From positions 1-5,740 of the forward strand of contig JAKJDA010000202.1 in NCBI GenBank assembly GCA_022706165.1: a stretch of 5,740 bases of DNA. The letters are read 5' to 3'. The notes under the pieces were generated by a model that did no database searches, had not been told where the DNA came from, and saw nothing but the letters and a program-made list of their open reading frames with translations. The position numbers and the translations under genes were made by a program. Source of the stretch: Candidatus Hydrogenedentota bacterium. Lineage in GTDB: Bacteria > Hydrogenedentota > Hydrogenedentia > Hydrogenedentales > SLHB01. This document shows, piece by piece, positions 1 through 5,740 of this stretch (position 1 is its first letter; each line of letters begins with the position of its first letter).

Positions 1-671
1 TCTACCGTCGCACCCGAGACGAGATGCCTGCGTATCAGGAAGAAGTGGAAGAGGCCGAGCACGAAGGCGTCCACCTGCAAACCCTTGTGGCTCCGGCGGA
101 AATCGTGGTCGAGAACGGCTGCGTGGCGGGCGTGAAGTGTCATCACATGTGGTTGGGCGAGTTCGACCGCAGCGGTCGTCGCCGTCCCGAGGCGGCCAAG
201 GATGACCAAGCCTTCATCGTCAAGGCCGATCAGGTCATCGCGGCGATTGGGCAGAGCTTGGACGTAGAAAGACTGCTCGATGGCGCGACCCCGAAATTGA
301 ACGCGTGGAAATTCCTTGCAGTGAATCCGTTGACGGGGCAGACGTCGATAGAATGGCTTTTCTCGGGAGGCGATTCGGCCAGCGGCCCGTCGTCGGTGGC
401 CGAGGCCGTGGGCGCTGGCGAACGCGCGGCGATAGGCATCGACAAGTACCTGACCGGCAAGGAGCATGCATTCTGGCGGACGTGGTGCGAGGTGGATACG
501 TCATTTGATCCGGACGCAGACATCCCCGATTACCCGCGCGCGAAAATGAAGTTGTTGCCAATCGGAAAACGCCGTCACAATTTCAATGAAGTGGAATTGC
601 CCTTTACCGAAAATGTGGCCGTGCGCGAGGCAAAACGTTGCCTGCGTTGCGATTACCGTGGAAACCAATAG
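1..671 (+). CDS. GltD-like FAD/NAD(P)H-dependent oxidoreductase, C-terminal part (5' end outside window)
   Basis: This is the C-terminal part of a pyridine nucleotide-disulfide oxidoreductase of the glutamate synthase small-subunit (GltD/NfnB-like) type. The frame is open from base 3, beginning YRRTRDEMPA, a family-typical stretch before the second half of the NAD(P)H-binding domain, so the ATG at 24 is internal and not the start. The strand VIAAIGQ (237-254) and the FAD-contacting segment LFSGGDSASGP (357-389), followed by an alanine/glycine-rich helix and IDKYLTG, match the family's C-terminal FAD signature. The protein ends with AKRCLRCD just before the TAG; a CLRCD tail is common in homologues encoded beside or fused to NuoF-like and hydrogenase subunits. 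The next gene starts 33 bases downstream. Family knowledge: such subunits move electrons between NAD(P)H and Fe-S partners through FAD. Inference: it is the pyridine-nucleotide module for the hydrogenase encoded next. Whether the missing N-terminus carries an Fe-S or NuoF-like domain cannot be seen. Confidence 0.88.
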   Translation, partial: YRRTRDEMPAYQEEVEEAEHEGVHLQTLVAPAEIVVENGCVAGVKCHHMWLGEFDRSGRRRPEAAKDDQAFIVKADQVIAAIGQSLDVERLLDGATPKLNAWKFLAVNPLTGQTSIEWLFSGGDSASGPSSVAEAVGAGERAAIGIDKYLTGKEHAFWRTWCEVDTSFDPDADIPDYPRAKMKLLPIGKRRHNFNEVELPFTENVAVREAKRCLRCDYRGNQ

Positions 672-704
672 CCGGCCTCGGCTTGAGATAGGAGATGCGC
701 GACG

Positions 705-2477
705 ATGCCAACCCTGACCGTTGACAACGTATCGGTGGAAGTGCCGGACGGCACAACCATCTTCGAGGCCGCCCGCAAGGCCGGCGCGAAGATCCCCAAC
801 CTTTGCTACATGAAAGACCTGCAAGCGATCGGCGCGTGCCGCGTGTGCATGGTGGAAGTCGAGGGCGCGCGCAGCCTTGTCGCGTCATGCGTGGCGCCCG
901 TTGCCGAAGGCATGAAGGTCAAAACCAACACCCGCAAAGCGCGCGAGGCCCGCAAGACCGTCGTCGAGCTGCTGCTGTCCGACCACGAAGGCGATTGCCA
1001 GACCTGCGATCGCAACGAGGACTGCGAACTGCAAGCCCTCGCGCGCGACATGGGCATTCGCGATATCCGCTACCCCGGCGAGAAAAGCAAGCGCATTCTC
1101 GATTCGAGCACCCCCGCCCTGATGCGCGACACGTCGAAGTGCGTGTTGTGTCGCCGCTGCGTGACGGTGTGCAGCGAAGTCCAGGGCGTGGGCGGCATTT
1201 TCCCGCAGAGCCGCGGTTTTGAAACCGTGGTCGGCCCTGCCTTCGATAGCACGCTCGACGACATCGTCTGTGTGCAGTGCGGCCAGTGCGCGGCGGTGTG
1301 CCCGGTGGGCGCGATCGTCGAACGCGATCAGACGGCGGACGTATGGGCGGCGCTCGACGACCCGAACAAGACGGTTGTGGTGCAGACAGCCCCTGCCATT
1401 CGCGCGGCGCTCGGCGAGTGCTTCGACTACGAACCCGGCACGCTCGTGACGGGAAAAATGACGGCGGCGTTGCGTCGTCTTGGCTTCGATGCGATATTCG
1501 ACACGAACTTCACAGCCGACTTGACGATCCTCGAAGAAGGCACGGAACTGCTGACGCGACTGAAGATGGCGCTTGTCGACAAGGAGCCGGTCGCGTTGCC
1601 GATGTTCACGAGTTGCTCGCCGGGATGGATCAAGTACATCGAGTACTTCTACCCCGACATGTTGCCAAACGTGTCGACGTGCAAGTCGCCGCAGCAGATG
1701 TTCGGCGCGCTTGCGAAGACGTATTACGCGGAAAAGATCGGCAAGAAGCCGGAGGACATGTTCGTCGTATCGGTGATGCCATGCACCGCGAAAAAATACG
1801 AATGCCAACGTCCCGAGATGAACGCCAGCGGTGTGCAGGATGTCGACGTCGTGCTGACGACGCGCGAATTGGGCCGCATGATCAAGCAGGCGGGCATCGA
1901 CTTCGACAGCCTGGCCGATGAGGAGATGGACGCGCCGATGGGATTGTCTTCGGGCGCGGCGGACATTTTCGCGAACACGGGCGGCGTGATGGAAGCCGCG
2001 TTGCGCACGGTATGGGAAGTCGTGACGGGCAAGGAACTTCCCTTCGCGAACCTGCACGTGGCGCCGGTGGCGGGACTCGAAGGGATCAAGGAAGCGAGCG
2101 CGACGATCGAAGGGGCCCTGCCGGAATGGTCGTTCCTGAACGGCGTGACGGTGAAGGTGGCCGTGGCGCATACATTGGGCAACGCGCGCGAACTCATCGA
2201 ACGCATTCGCGCGGGCGAAGCGAGCTACCACTTTATCGAAATCATGACCTGCCCCGGCGGCTGCATCGGAGGCGGCGGACAGCCGCGCGTCACGACGAAT
2301 GACGTGCGCAACGCGCGCATCCAGGCTATTTACAAGGAAGACGAAGGAAAACAGCTCCGCAAGTCGCACGACAACCCGGCAATCAAACAGATCTACGCCG
2401 AGTTCCTTGGGCATCCGCTGAGCGAAAAATCGCATCACCTGCTGCATACGCACTACCACGAGCGTTCGCGGGTATAA
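705..2477 (+). CDS. hydA: [FeFe] hydrogenase, group A, catalytic subunit (HydA/HndD-like)
   Basis: This 590-residue protein is close in length to clostridial CpI (574) and has the same domain order. It catalyses reversible H2 oxidation/proton reduction in the cytoplasm, probably within an NAD(P)H-linked complex. Cluster ligands seen: 2Fe-2S C34, C45, C48, C62; His-Cys 4Fe-4S H94, C98, C101, C107; two ferredoxin-type 4Fe-4S at C146/C149/C152/C156 and C189/C192/C195/C199. H-cluster motifs: L1 TSCSPGW (302-308), L2 MPCTAKKYE (358-366), L3 EIMTCPGGCIGGGGQP (512-527), giving C360, C516 and C520. Proton-path residues E278, E281, R285, S324 and C304 match CpI positions by eye. In L1, Ser305 replaces the second Cys of canonical TSCCPxW (see findings). 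AGGAG lies 10 bases before the ATG, and the N-terminus fits the 2Fe-2S fold directly. It ends in tandem stops TAA TAG. The GltD-like gene upstream and this architecture suggest the glutamate-synthase-linked or multimeric NAD(P)-linked subgroup; the exact subgroup is inferred. Confidence 0.96.
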   Translation: MPTLTVDNVSVEVPDGTTIFEAARKAGAKIPNLCYMKDLQAIGACRVCMVEVEGARSLVASCVAPVAEGMKVKTNTRKAREARKTVVELLLSDHEGDCQTCDRNEDCELQALARDMGIRDIRYPGEKSKRILDSSTPALMRDTSKCVLCRRCVTVCSEVQGVGGIFPQSRGFETVVGPAFDSTLDDIVCVQCGQCAAVCPVGAIVERDQTADVWAALDDPNKTVVVQTAPAIRAALGECFDYEPGTLVTGKMTAALRRLGFDAIFDTNFTADLTILEEGTELLTRLKMALVDKEPVALPMFTSCSPGWIKYIEYFYPDMLPNVSTCKSPQQMFGALAKTYYAEKIGKKPEDMFVVSVMPCTAKKYECQRPEMNASGVQDVDVVLTTRELGRMIKQAGIDFDSLADEEMDAPMGLSSGAADIFANTGGVMEAALRTVWEVVTGKELPFANLHVAPVAGLEGIKEASATIEGALPEWSFLNGVTVKVAVAHTLGNARELIERIRAGEASYHFIEIMTCPGGCIGGGGQPRVTTNDVRNARIQAIYKEDEGKQLRKSHDNPAIKQIYAEFLGHPLSEKSHHLLHTHYHERSRV

Positions 2478-2491
2478 TAGGAGTGAAGGGC

Positions 2492-2519
2492 GGCGCGTCG
2501 GCTGGGCGGCCGACGCGCC
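2492..2519 (+). other. Strong intergenic RNA hairpin between hydrogenase and sensor kinase genes
   Basis: The arms GGCGCGTCGG (2492-2501) and CCGACGCGCC (2510-2519) are perfectly complementary over 10 bp. An additional C-G pair (2502/2509) leaves a loop of about 6 bases. It begins 14 bases after the hydrogenase stop and ends 55 bases before the preferred kinase start. No T-tract follows (ATCCCCAAGAAG), so it is not a classical intrinsic terminator. It could be a partial or Rho-assisted terminator, an mRNA-stabilising 3' structure or a processing site that lowers kinase expression relative to hydrogenase. The structure is seen; its role is inference. Confidence 0.6.
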
Positions 2520-2563
2520 ATCCCCAAGAAGCTGTTCTTCAATGGCACTGTCCAACCGCCGCC

Positions 2564-2568
2564 GAGGA
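2564..2568 (+). promoter_or_regulatory. Shine-Dalgarno GAGGA that sets the kinase start at 2575
   Basis: GAGGA sits six bases before the ATG at 2575. The longer in-frame start at 2542 has no comparable site before it. The other downstream genes here also carry purine-rich sites 7-10 bases before their starts, so the 2575 start is favoured. Confidence 0.6.
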
Positions 2569-2574
2569 TTCGGC

Positions 2575-4572
2575 ATGGGCATCGTCTCGGCCATACCCGA
2601 GAAGTGCAAGCGCTGTTATGCATGCGTGCGCGAATGCCCTGCCCGCGCCATCAAGGTCGAACAGGGACAAGCCCTTGTCCTTGAAGAGCGCTGCATCGCC
2701 TGCGGCAACTGCGTCAAAGTTTGCACCCAGAACGCCAAGCGCATCCTCGACAATACCCAGGAAGTATGGCAACTTCTTGCGGACGGAAACCCTGTTTTTG
2801 CGTGCTTGGCGCCTTCCTTTCCCGCCGCGTTCCACGAAGACGCCCCAGGATCGGTGATTGCCGCCGTGCGCCGTTTGGGCTTTGCGGAGGTTTGGAACGT
2901 AGGCTTCGGCGCCGAACTCGTCGCTCGTGAATACACGCGTCTGTATGGCGACGTCAAGCACGCCGCAGGAAGAGTTATCGCCACGCCATGTCCGGCGCTT
3001 GTCGCGTATGTAGAAAAATACCTGCCTTCGCTGCGCGCATCGCTCGCCCCGATCGTCTCGCCGATGATTGCGGCGGCTCGTGCGATCCGCCATCGTCACG
3101 GACCTGACGTCCGCGTTGTGTTCATCGGGCCGTGCATCGCCAAGAAAAACGAAATTCGCGATCCTTTCGTCGCCAACGCTGTCGACAGCGTCTTGACCTT
3201 TAAGGAGCTGTCGATGATGTTCGATGCGAAATCGATAGACCCCGGCGCGCTTGCTCCCGAAGAGTTCGACAGTCCCCCGTGCCTCGTCGGCGGCGCATTT
3301 CCTATTTCGGGCGGCCTGCTCCGGACGGCGGAAGTCACGCCCGACATCCTCGATAACGACATCGTCGTGGCCGAAGGCAAGGATCGCGCGCTCGTCGCCT
3401 TGACGGACGCCGCGGAAGGATCCAGTCAAGCCCGCTTTCTGGATTTGCTGTTTTGCGAGGGGTGCATCAGCGGTCCGAAAATGCTGAACGAACTTGGCCT
3501 CTATGCGCGCAAGGAGCTTCTGGCTCGCTATGTGAACGAACAGCGGCAACGCGTGCAGCGCGAGGACTATCTGCGCGGCATGGAGGAGTTTCGGGCCCTC
3601 GAACTGGGACGATCGTTCACCGCGCAAGACCTGGAACTCCCGCAGCCCACCGAAGAGGAGATCATGGTCGCGTTGCTCGACATGCACAAATTCGAGCAAG
3701 AAGACCACCTGGACTGTGGCGCGTGCGGTTATCCGACATGCCGCGCAAAGGCGATCGCCGTGTGCCAAGGCCTTGCCGAGCCGAGCATGTGTTTGCCGTA
3801 TATGATTGACGAGTTGGAAGACGCCTGCGAACAGTTGCAGGCCTACCATCGCGACCTGGAGGCCGCGCAGCAACGCCTCGTGCAATCCGAGCGCCTCGCC
3901 TCGATGGGGCAGCTCAGTGCGGGCGTCGCGCATGAACTCAACAACCCGTTGGGCACCGTGCTTATCTACTCGCACATGCTGCTGCGTCACATGAAGGAAG
4001 GCGACGCGAGCCGCGCCGATATCGAGATGATCGTTGGCGAGGCGACCCGCTGCAAAAACATCGTGCGCGGCCTGCTCGATTTTGCGCGCCAGTCTCGCGT
4101 CACGAAATCGGAGGCGGACCTCGCGCAAATTATCCGCGAAGTCGCGGCGATCATGGCCAAGCGCGCCGAGGATAACAATGTCCGACTCGCGATGGATATC
4201 GAGCCGTTGCCGCGCATGATGATCGATGGGAATCAGATCAAGCAGATGCTGATCAACCTTGTCGGAAACGCTGTCGATGCCATTCATCGCGAGGATGGCC
4301 AGGTCACGCTCCGCGCACGTCGGCCTGCGGACAACGGCCGCGTCATCATCGAAGTCAGCGACAACGGGAAGGGAATTCCGCAGGAAAATCTTTCAAAACT
4401 GTTCACGCCGTTCTTCACAACCAAGGAATTGGGCAAGGGAACGGGGCTGGGGCTGGCGATTTGTTACGGCATCGTCAAGATGCACTCTGGCGACATCACC
4501 GTCCAAAGCGAAGAAGGCGTCGGCACGACCTTCACCGTGTCGCTGCCTGCCGGCGATGTCGGCCAAGCGTAA
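2575..4572 (+). CDS. Hydrogenase-like iron-sulfur sensor histidine kinase (ferredoxin + degenerate [FeFe]-hydrogenase domain + FeS domain + HisKA/HATPase)
   Basis: This 665-residue cytoplasmic sensor kinase has no signal peptide or membrane segment. Start 2575 is chosen for its Shine-Dalgarno; 2542 is an in-frame alternative adding 11 residues. Domains in order: a 2[4Fe-4S] ferredoxin (C11/C14/C17/C21 and C40/C43/C46/C50); a [FeFe]-hydrogenase large-subunit-like domain (about 75-330) with L1 reduced to ATPCPAL (C139), L2 GPCIAKKNE (C187, K190, E193) and L3 shortened to CEGC (C294, C297); an Fe-S domain with C381, C384, C389, C406 (CGACGYPTC); a heptad-like coiled coil (about 412-441); HisKA with phosphoacceptor H453 in HELNNPL; and HATPase_c with N box around N565, DNGKG (596-600), F box FTPFF and [10 protein letters not shown] (620-629). 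All kinase motifs look intact, so autophosphorylation is expected. The H-domain lacks the canonical proton-shuttle Cys, the CxxxC spacing and the glycine-rich GGGQP, so H2 catalysis is unlikely. Inferred role: sensing H2 or redox state and phosphorylating the receivers encoded downstream. It ends in TAA TAG, 87 bases before the next gene. Confidence 0.92.
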   Translation: MGIVSAIPEKCKRCYACVRECPARAIKVEQGQALVLEERCIACGNCVKVCTQNAKRILDNTQEVWQLLADGNPVFACLAPSFPAAFHEDAPGSVIAAVRRLGFAEVWNVGFGAELVAREYTRLYGDVKHAAGRVIATPCPALVAYVEKYLPSLRASLAPIVSPMIAAARAIRHRHGPDVRVVFIGPCIAKKNEIRDPFVANAVDSVLTFKELSMMFDAKSIDPGALAPEEFDSPPCLVGGAFPISGGLLRTAEVTPDILDNDIVVAEGKDRALVALTDAAEGSSQARFLDLLFCEGCISGPKMLNELGLYARKELLARYVNEQRQRVQREDYLRGMEEFRALELGRSFTAQDLELPQPTEEEIMVALLDMHKFEQEDHLDCGACGYPTCRAKAIAVCQGLAEPSMCLPYMIDELEDACEQLQAYHRDLEAAQQRLVQSERLASMGQLSAGVAHELNNPLGTVLIYSHMLLRHMKEGDASRADIEMIVGEATRCKNIVRGLLDFARQSRVTKSEADLAQIIREVAAIMAKRAEDNNVRLAMDIEPLPRMMIDGNQIKQMLINLVGNAVDAIHREDGQVTLRARRPADNGRVIIEVSDNGKGIPQENLSKLFTPFFTTKELGKGTGLGLAICYGIVKMHSGDITVQSEEGVGTTFTVSLPAGDVGQA

Positions 4573-4659
4573 TAGGACGACTTAGGGTGGCCCGTTTGTG
4601 GCGAGACATCTTCGAGCGCAGAGGCGGCTGTACACAGCGAATGCAGGGGGAGCGAAGCA

Positions 4660-5082
4660 ATGTCTGAAGATCCCGCGTTGATCATGGCGGTCGACGACGA
4701 CGCCGATTTTCTTGATATCTATCGTCACATTCTCCAACGAGGCGGCTACCGCGTTGCCTGTTGCGCGACGCCGGACGAGGCCGTCGCGGCGATGGAGGAA
4801 GACCCGCCGCGGTTGATCATCACCGATCTCATGATGGATACGCTCCATTCGGGCTTTACGTTTGCGCGCGCGATACGCCAGGACCCGCGATACGGCCGCA
4901 TCCCTATCATTATCGTCACGGCCGCAGGCAGTCAACGCGGATTCGATTTTCGTCCTCAGACGGGCGAAGATTTAGAGGCCATGTGCGTCGACGCCTATTT
5001 TGATAAACCCGTCGAACCGAAGCAATTGCTCGCGAAAATCGCGGAGTTGCTCGCCGTTTCGAGCCGCGAGGTGGCGACATGA
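4660..5082 (+). CDS. Single-domain response regulator (CheY-like receiver)
   Basis: This 140-residue protein is a lone receiver domain. It has the acidic pocket D12/D13 (VDDD), phosphoacceptor D56 after hydrophobic strand LIIT, switch T87 at the end of IPIIIVT, and K116 in the FDKPV motif. The T87-to-K116 distance of 29 residues is longer than in CheY (22), so the loop around alpha-4 carries an insert of about seven residues (GSQRGFDFRPQTGED region). No DNA-binding or enzymatic output domain follows, so it probably acts as a phosphorelay intermediate or through protein-protein contact. A GGGGGAG site (4646-4652) lies seven bases before the ATG. Its likely phosphodonor is the hydrogenase-like kinase just upstream. 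The stop overlaps the start of the next receiver gene (ATGA), implying translational coupling. Confidence 0.93.
   Translation: MSEDPALIMAVDDDADFLDIYRHILQRGGYRVACCATPDEAVAAMEEDPPRLIITDLMMDTLHSGFTFARAIRQDPRYGRIPIIIVTAAGSQRGFDFRPQTGEDLEAMCVDAYFDKPVEPKQLLAKIAELLAVSSREVAT
5068..5074 (+). promoter_or_regulatory. Shine-Dalgarno inside the upstream receiver gene, supporting a start at 5079
   Basis: GAGGTGG lies within the last codons of the first receiver gene, with its GAGG core seven bases before the ATG at 5079. With the ATGA stop/start overlap it supports coupled translation of the two receivers. Confidence 0.6.
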
Positions 5083-5740
5083 CCTATTCCCCCCCGCGCA
5101 TCCTCGTCGTGGATGACGAACTCGGGATGCGGGAAGGATGCCGCCGAATTTTGACCGAGGAGGGATTCGAGGTCGAAACGGCGGAAGATGGCATTACGGG
5201 CCTTGATCTCTTTCGCGATCATGGCGGCTTTGCGGTCGCCCTTGTCGATCTCAACATGCCGCGCATGAGCGGCCTCGATCTTATCCAACACATGCGCGAG
5301 TTGGACGACGACATCGTGATTTTCGTCATCACCGCGTATGCGGCGATCGAGACAGCTGTCGAGGCGACGCGGCGCGGCGCATACGGCTACATCCCGAAGC
5401 CCTTCACGCCCGACGAACTCCTGTTGCCCGTGCGCAACGGCCTCGAACGCCGCACGCTCTCGATCGAGACCAAGCGCCTACGCGAGGAACGCGAACGCCG
5501 CTTGCTCGAGGTCGCGTACGAACGCTCGCAATCCAGCACCATTATCGGATGCATGACCGACGGCGTGCTCGTCATCAACCGCGATCGCCAAATCGTGTTG
5601 CGCAATGCCGCGATGATCCGCATCCTGCCTGTGTGCGTTTCCTTGACGCTGTCATCGCCGCTCGAAGCGCTCGCGTGGGACGCCTTGCGCGACATCATCG
5701 ACGAGACGCTGTGCAACGGATCCACGCCAGGCATCGCGTC
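5079..5740 (+). CDS. Response regulator with coiled coil and PAS domain, C-terminus outside window
   Basis: The frame stays open to the right edge; about 220 residues are visible. Residues 5-120 are a receiver domain: VVDDE with D12/D13, phosphoacceptor D57 (VALVDLNMP), switch T85 (FVITAYA) and K107 in PKPF. An arginine/glutamate-rich coiled coil follows (about 122-150, LREERERRLLE). From about 154 comes a PAS-like segment, TIIGCMTDGVLVINRDRQIV with LRNAAM, matching the N-terminal strands of PAS domains. The start is fixed by GAGG seven bases upstream and by the four-base overlap with the previous stop. Receiver-coiled coil-PAS proteins usually continue into a histidine kinase, sigma-54 activator or cyclic-di-GMP domain; which applies here lies beyond the window. 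Inference: it is the second receiver in a phosphorelay fed by the hydrogenase-like kinase. The PAS boundary is approximate. Confidence 0.9.
   Translation, partial: MTYSPPRILVVDDELGMREGCRRILTEEGFEVETAEDGITGLDLFRDHGGFAVALVDLNMPRMSGLDLIQHMRELDDDIVIFVITAYAAIETAVEATRRGAYGYIPKPFTPDELLLPVRNGLERRTLSIETKRLREERERRLLEVAYERSQSSTIIGCMTDGVLVINRDRQIVLRNAAMIRILPVCVSLTLSSPLEALAWDALRDIIDETLCNGSTPGIA

Noticed and set aside
670..683. Small inverted repeat AGCCG/CGGCT at the end of the GltD-like gene
   Set aside because: A 5-bp stem with a 4-base loop and no T-run is well within chance in GC-rich sequence, and the gap to the next gene is only 33 bases, so a terminator is unlikely.
2473..2478. Exact TATAAT at the hydrogenase stop codon as a possible internal promoter
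   Set aside because: There is no TTGACA-like box about 17 bases upstream and no TG extension. The match arises from GTA TAA TAG, a Val codon followed by tandem stops.
885..2609. 574-codon open frame on the minus strand opposite the hydrogenase gene
   Set aside because: Its composition is Arg/His/Ala-rich with no recognisable motif, and the opposite strand encodes an unmistakable hydrogenase with every cluster ligand. Long antisense frames are expected in GC-rich genes with biased third positions.
2483..2857. Plus-strand ATG frame of 124 codons beginning at the end of the hydrogenase gene
   Set aside because: Most of it overlaps the kinase's ferredoxin domain in another frame, the product is low-complexity with no motif, and it runs through the hairpin.
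2539..4287. 582-codon open frame on the minus strand opposite the sensor kinase gene
   Set aside because: This has the same explanation: the plus strand carries intact ferredoxin, FeS and kinase motifs in order, and the antisense product shows no domain.
4570..4577. TAATAGGA shared with 2475-2482, ending both the hydrogenase and kinase genes with tandem stops
   Set aside because: It is only eight bases and is explained by double stop codons; two occurrences do not support a repeat element.

Overview
The window is GC-rich (roughly 60% by eye) bacterial DNA, densely coding on the + strand only. It carries five consecutive genes with short gaps or an overlap. Strong Shine-Dalgarno sequences and an O2-sensitive [FeFe] hydrogenase point to an anaerobic, fermentative or syntrophic bacterium. 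I cannot assign a phylum from the sequence. No tRNA, rRNA, IS element, CRISPR array or other sign of recent mobility was seen, and no stretch over 300 bases lacks a gene.

Layout: (1) 1-671 is the C-terminal part of a GltD-like FAD/NAD(P)H oxidoreductase that enters from the left edge. (2) 705-2477 is a complete 590-residue group A [FeFe] hydrogenase catalytic subunit. It has the full electron-wire set (one 2Fe-2S, one His-Cys 4Fe-4S, two ferredoxin-type 4Fe-4S) and an H-cluster domain. (3) 2575-4572 is an unusual cytoplasmic sensor histidine kinase. Its input is a ferredoxin domain, a degenerate [FeFe]-hydrogenase-like domain and a further 4-Cys Fe-S domain. (4) 4660-5082 is a single-domain response regulator. 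(5) 5079-5740 and beyond is a second receiver protein with a coiled coil and the start of a PAS domain, overlapping gene 4 by four bases and cut by the right edge. A strong hairpin (2492-2519) lies between hydrogenase and kinase.

How they may work together: the first two genes look like the NAD(P)H-linked and H2-active parts of a soluble hydrogenase. The next three look like a signalling cassette whose sensor appears derived from the hydrogenase fold itself. The inference is that a hydrogenase-like iron-sulfur sensor reads H2 or redox state and phosphorylates one or both receivers. No DNA-binding output domain is visible on either receiver within the window, so the output of the cascade is unknown. 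The operon promoter, if there is a single one, must lie left of the window.
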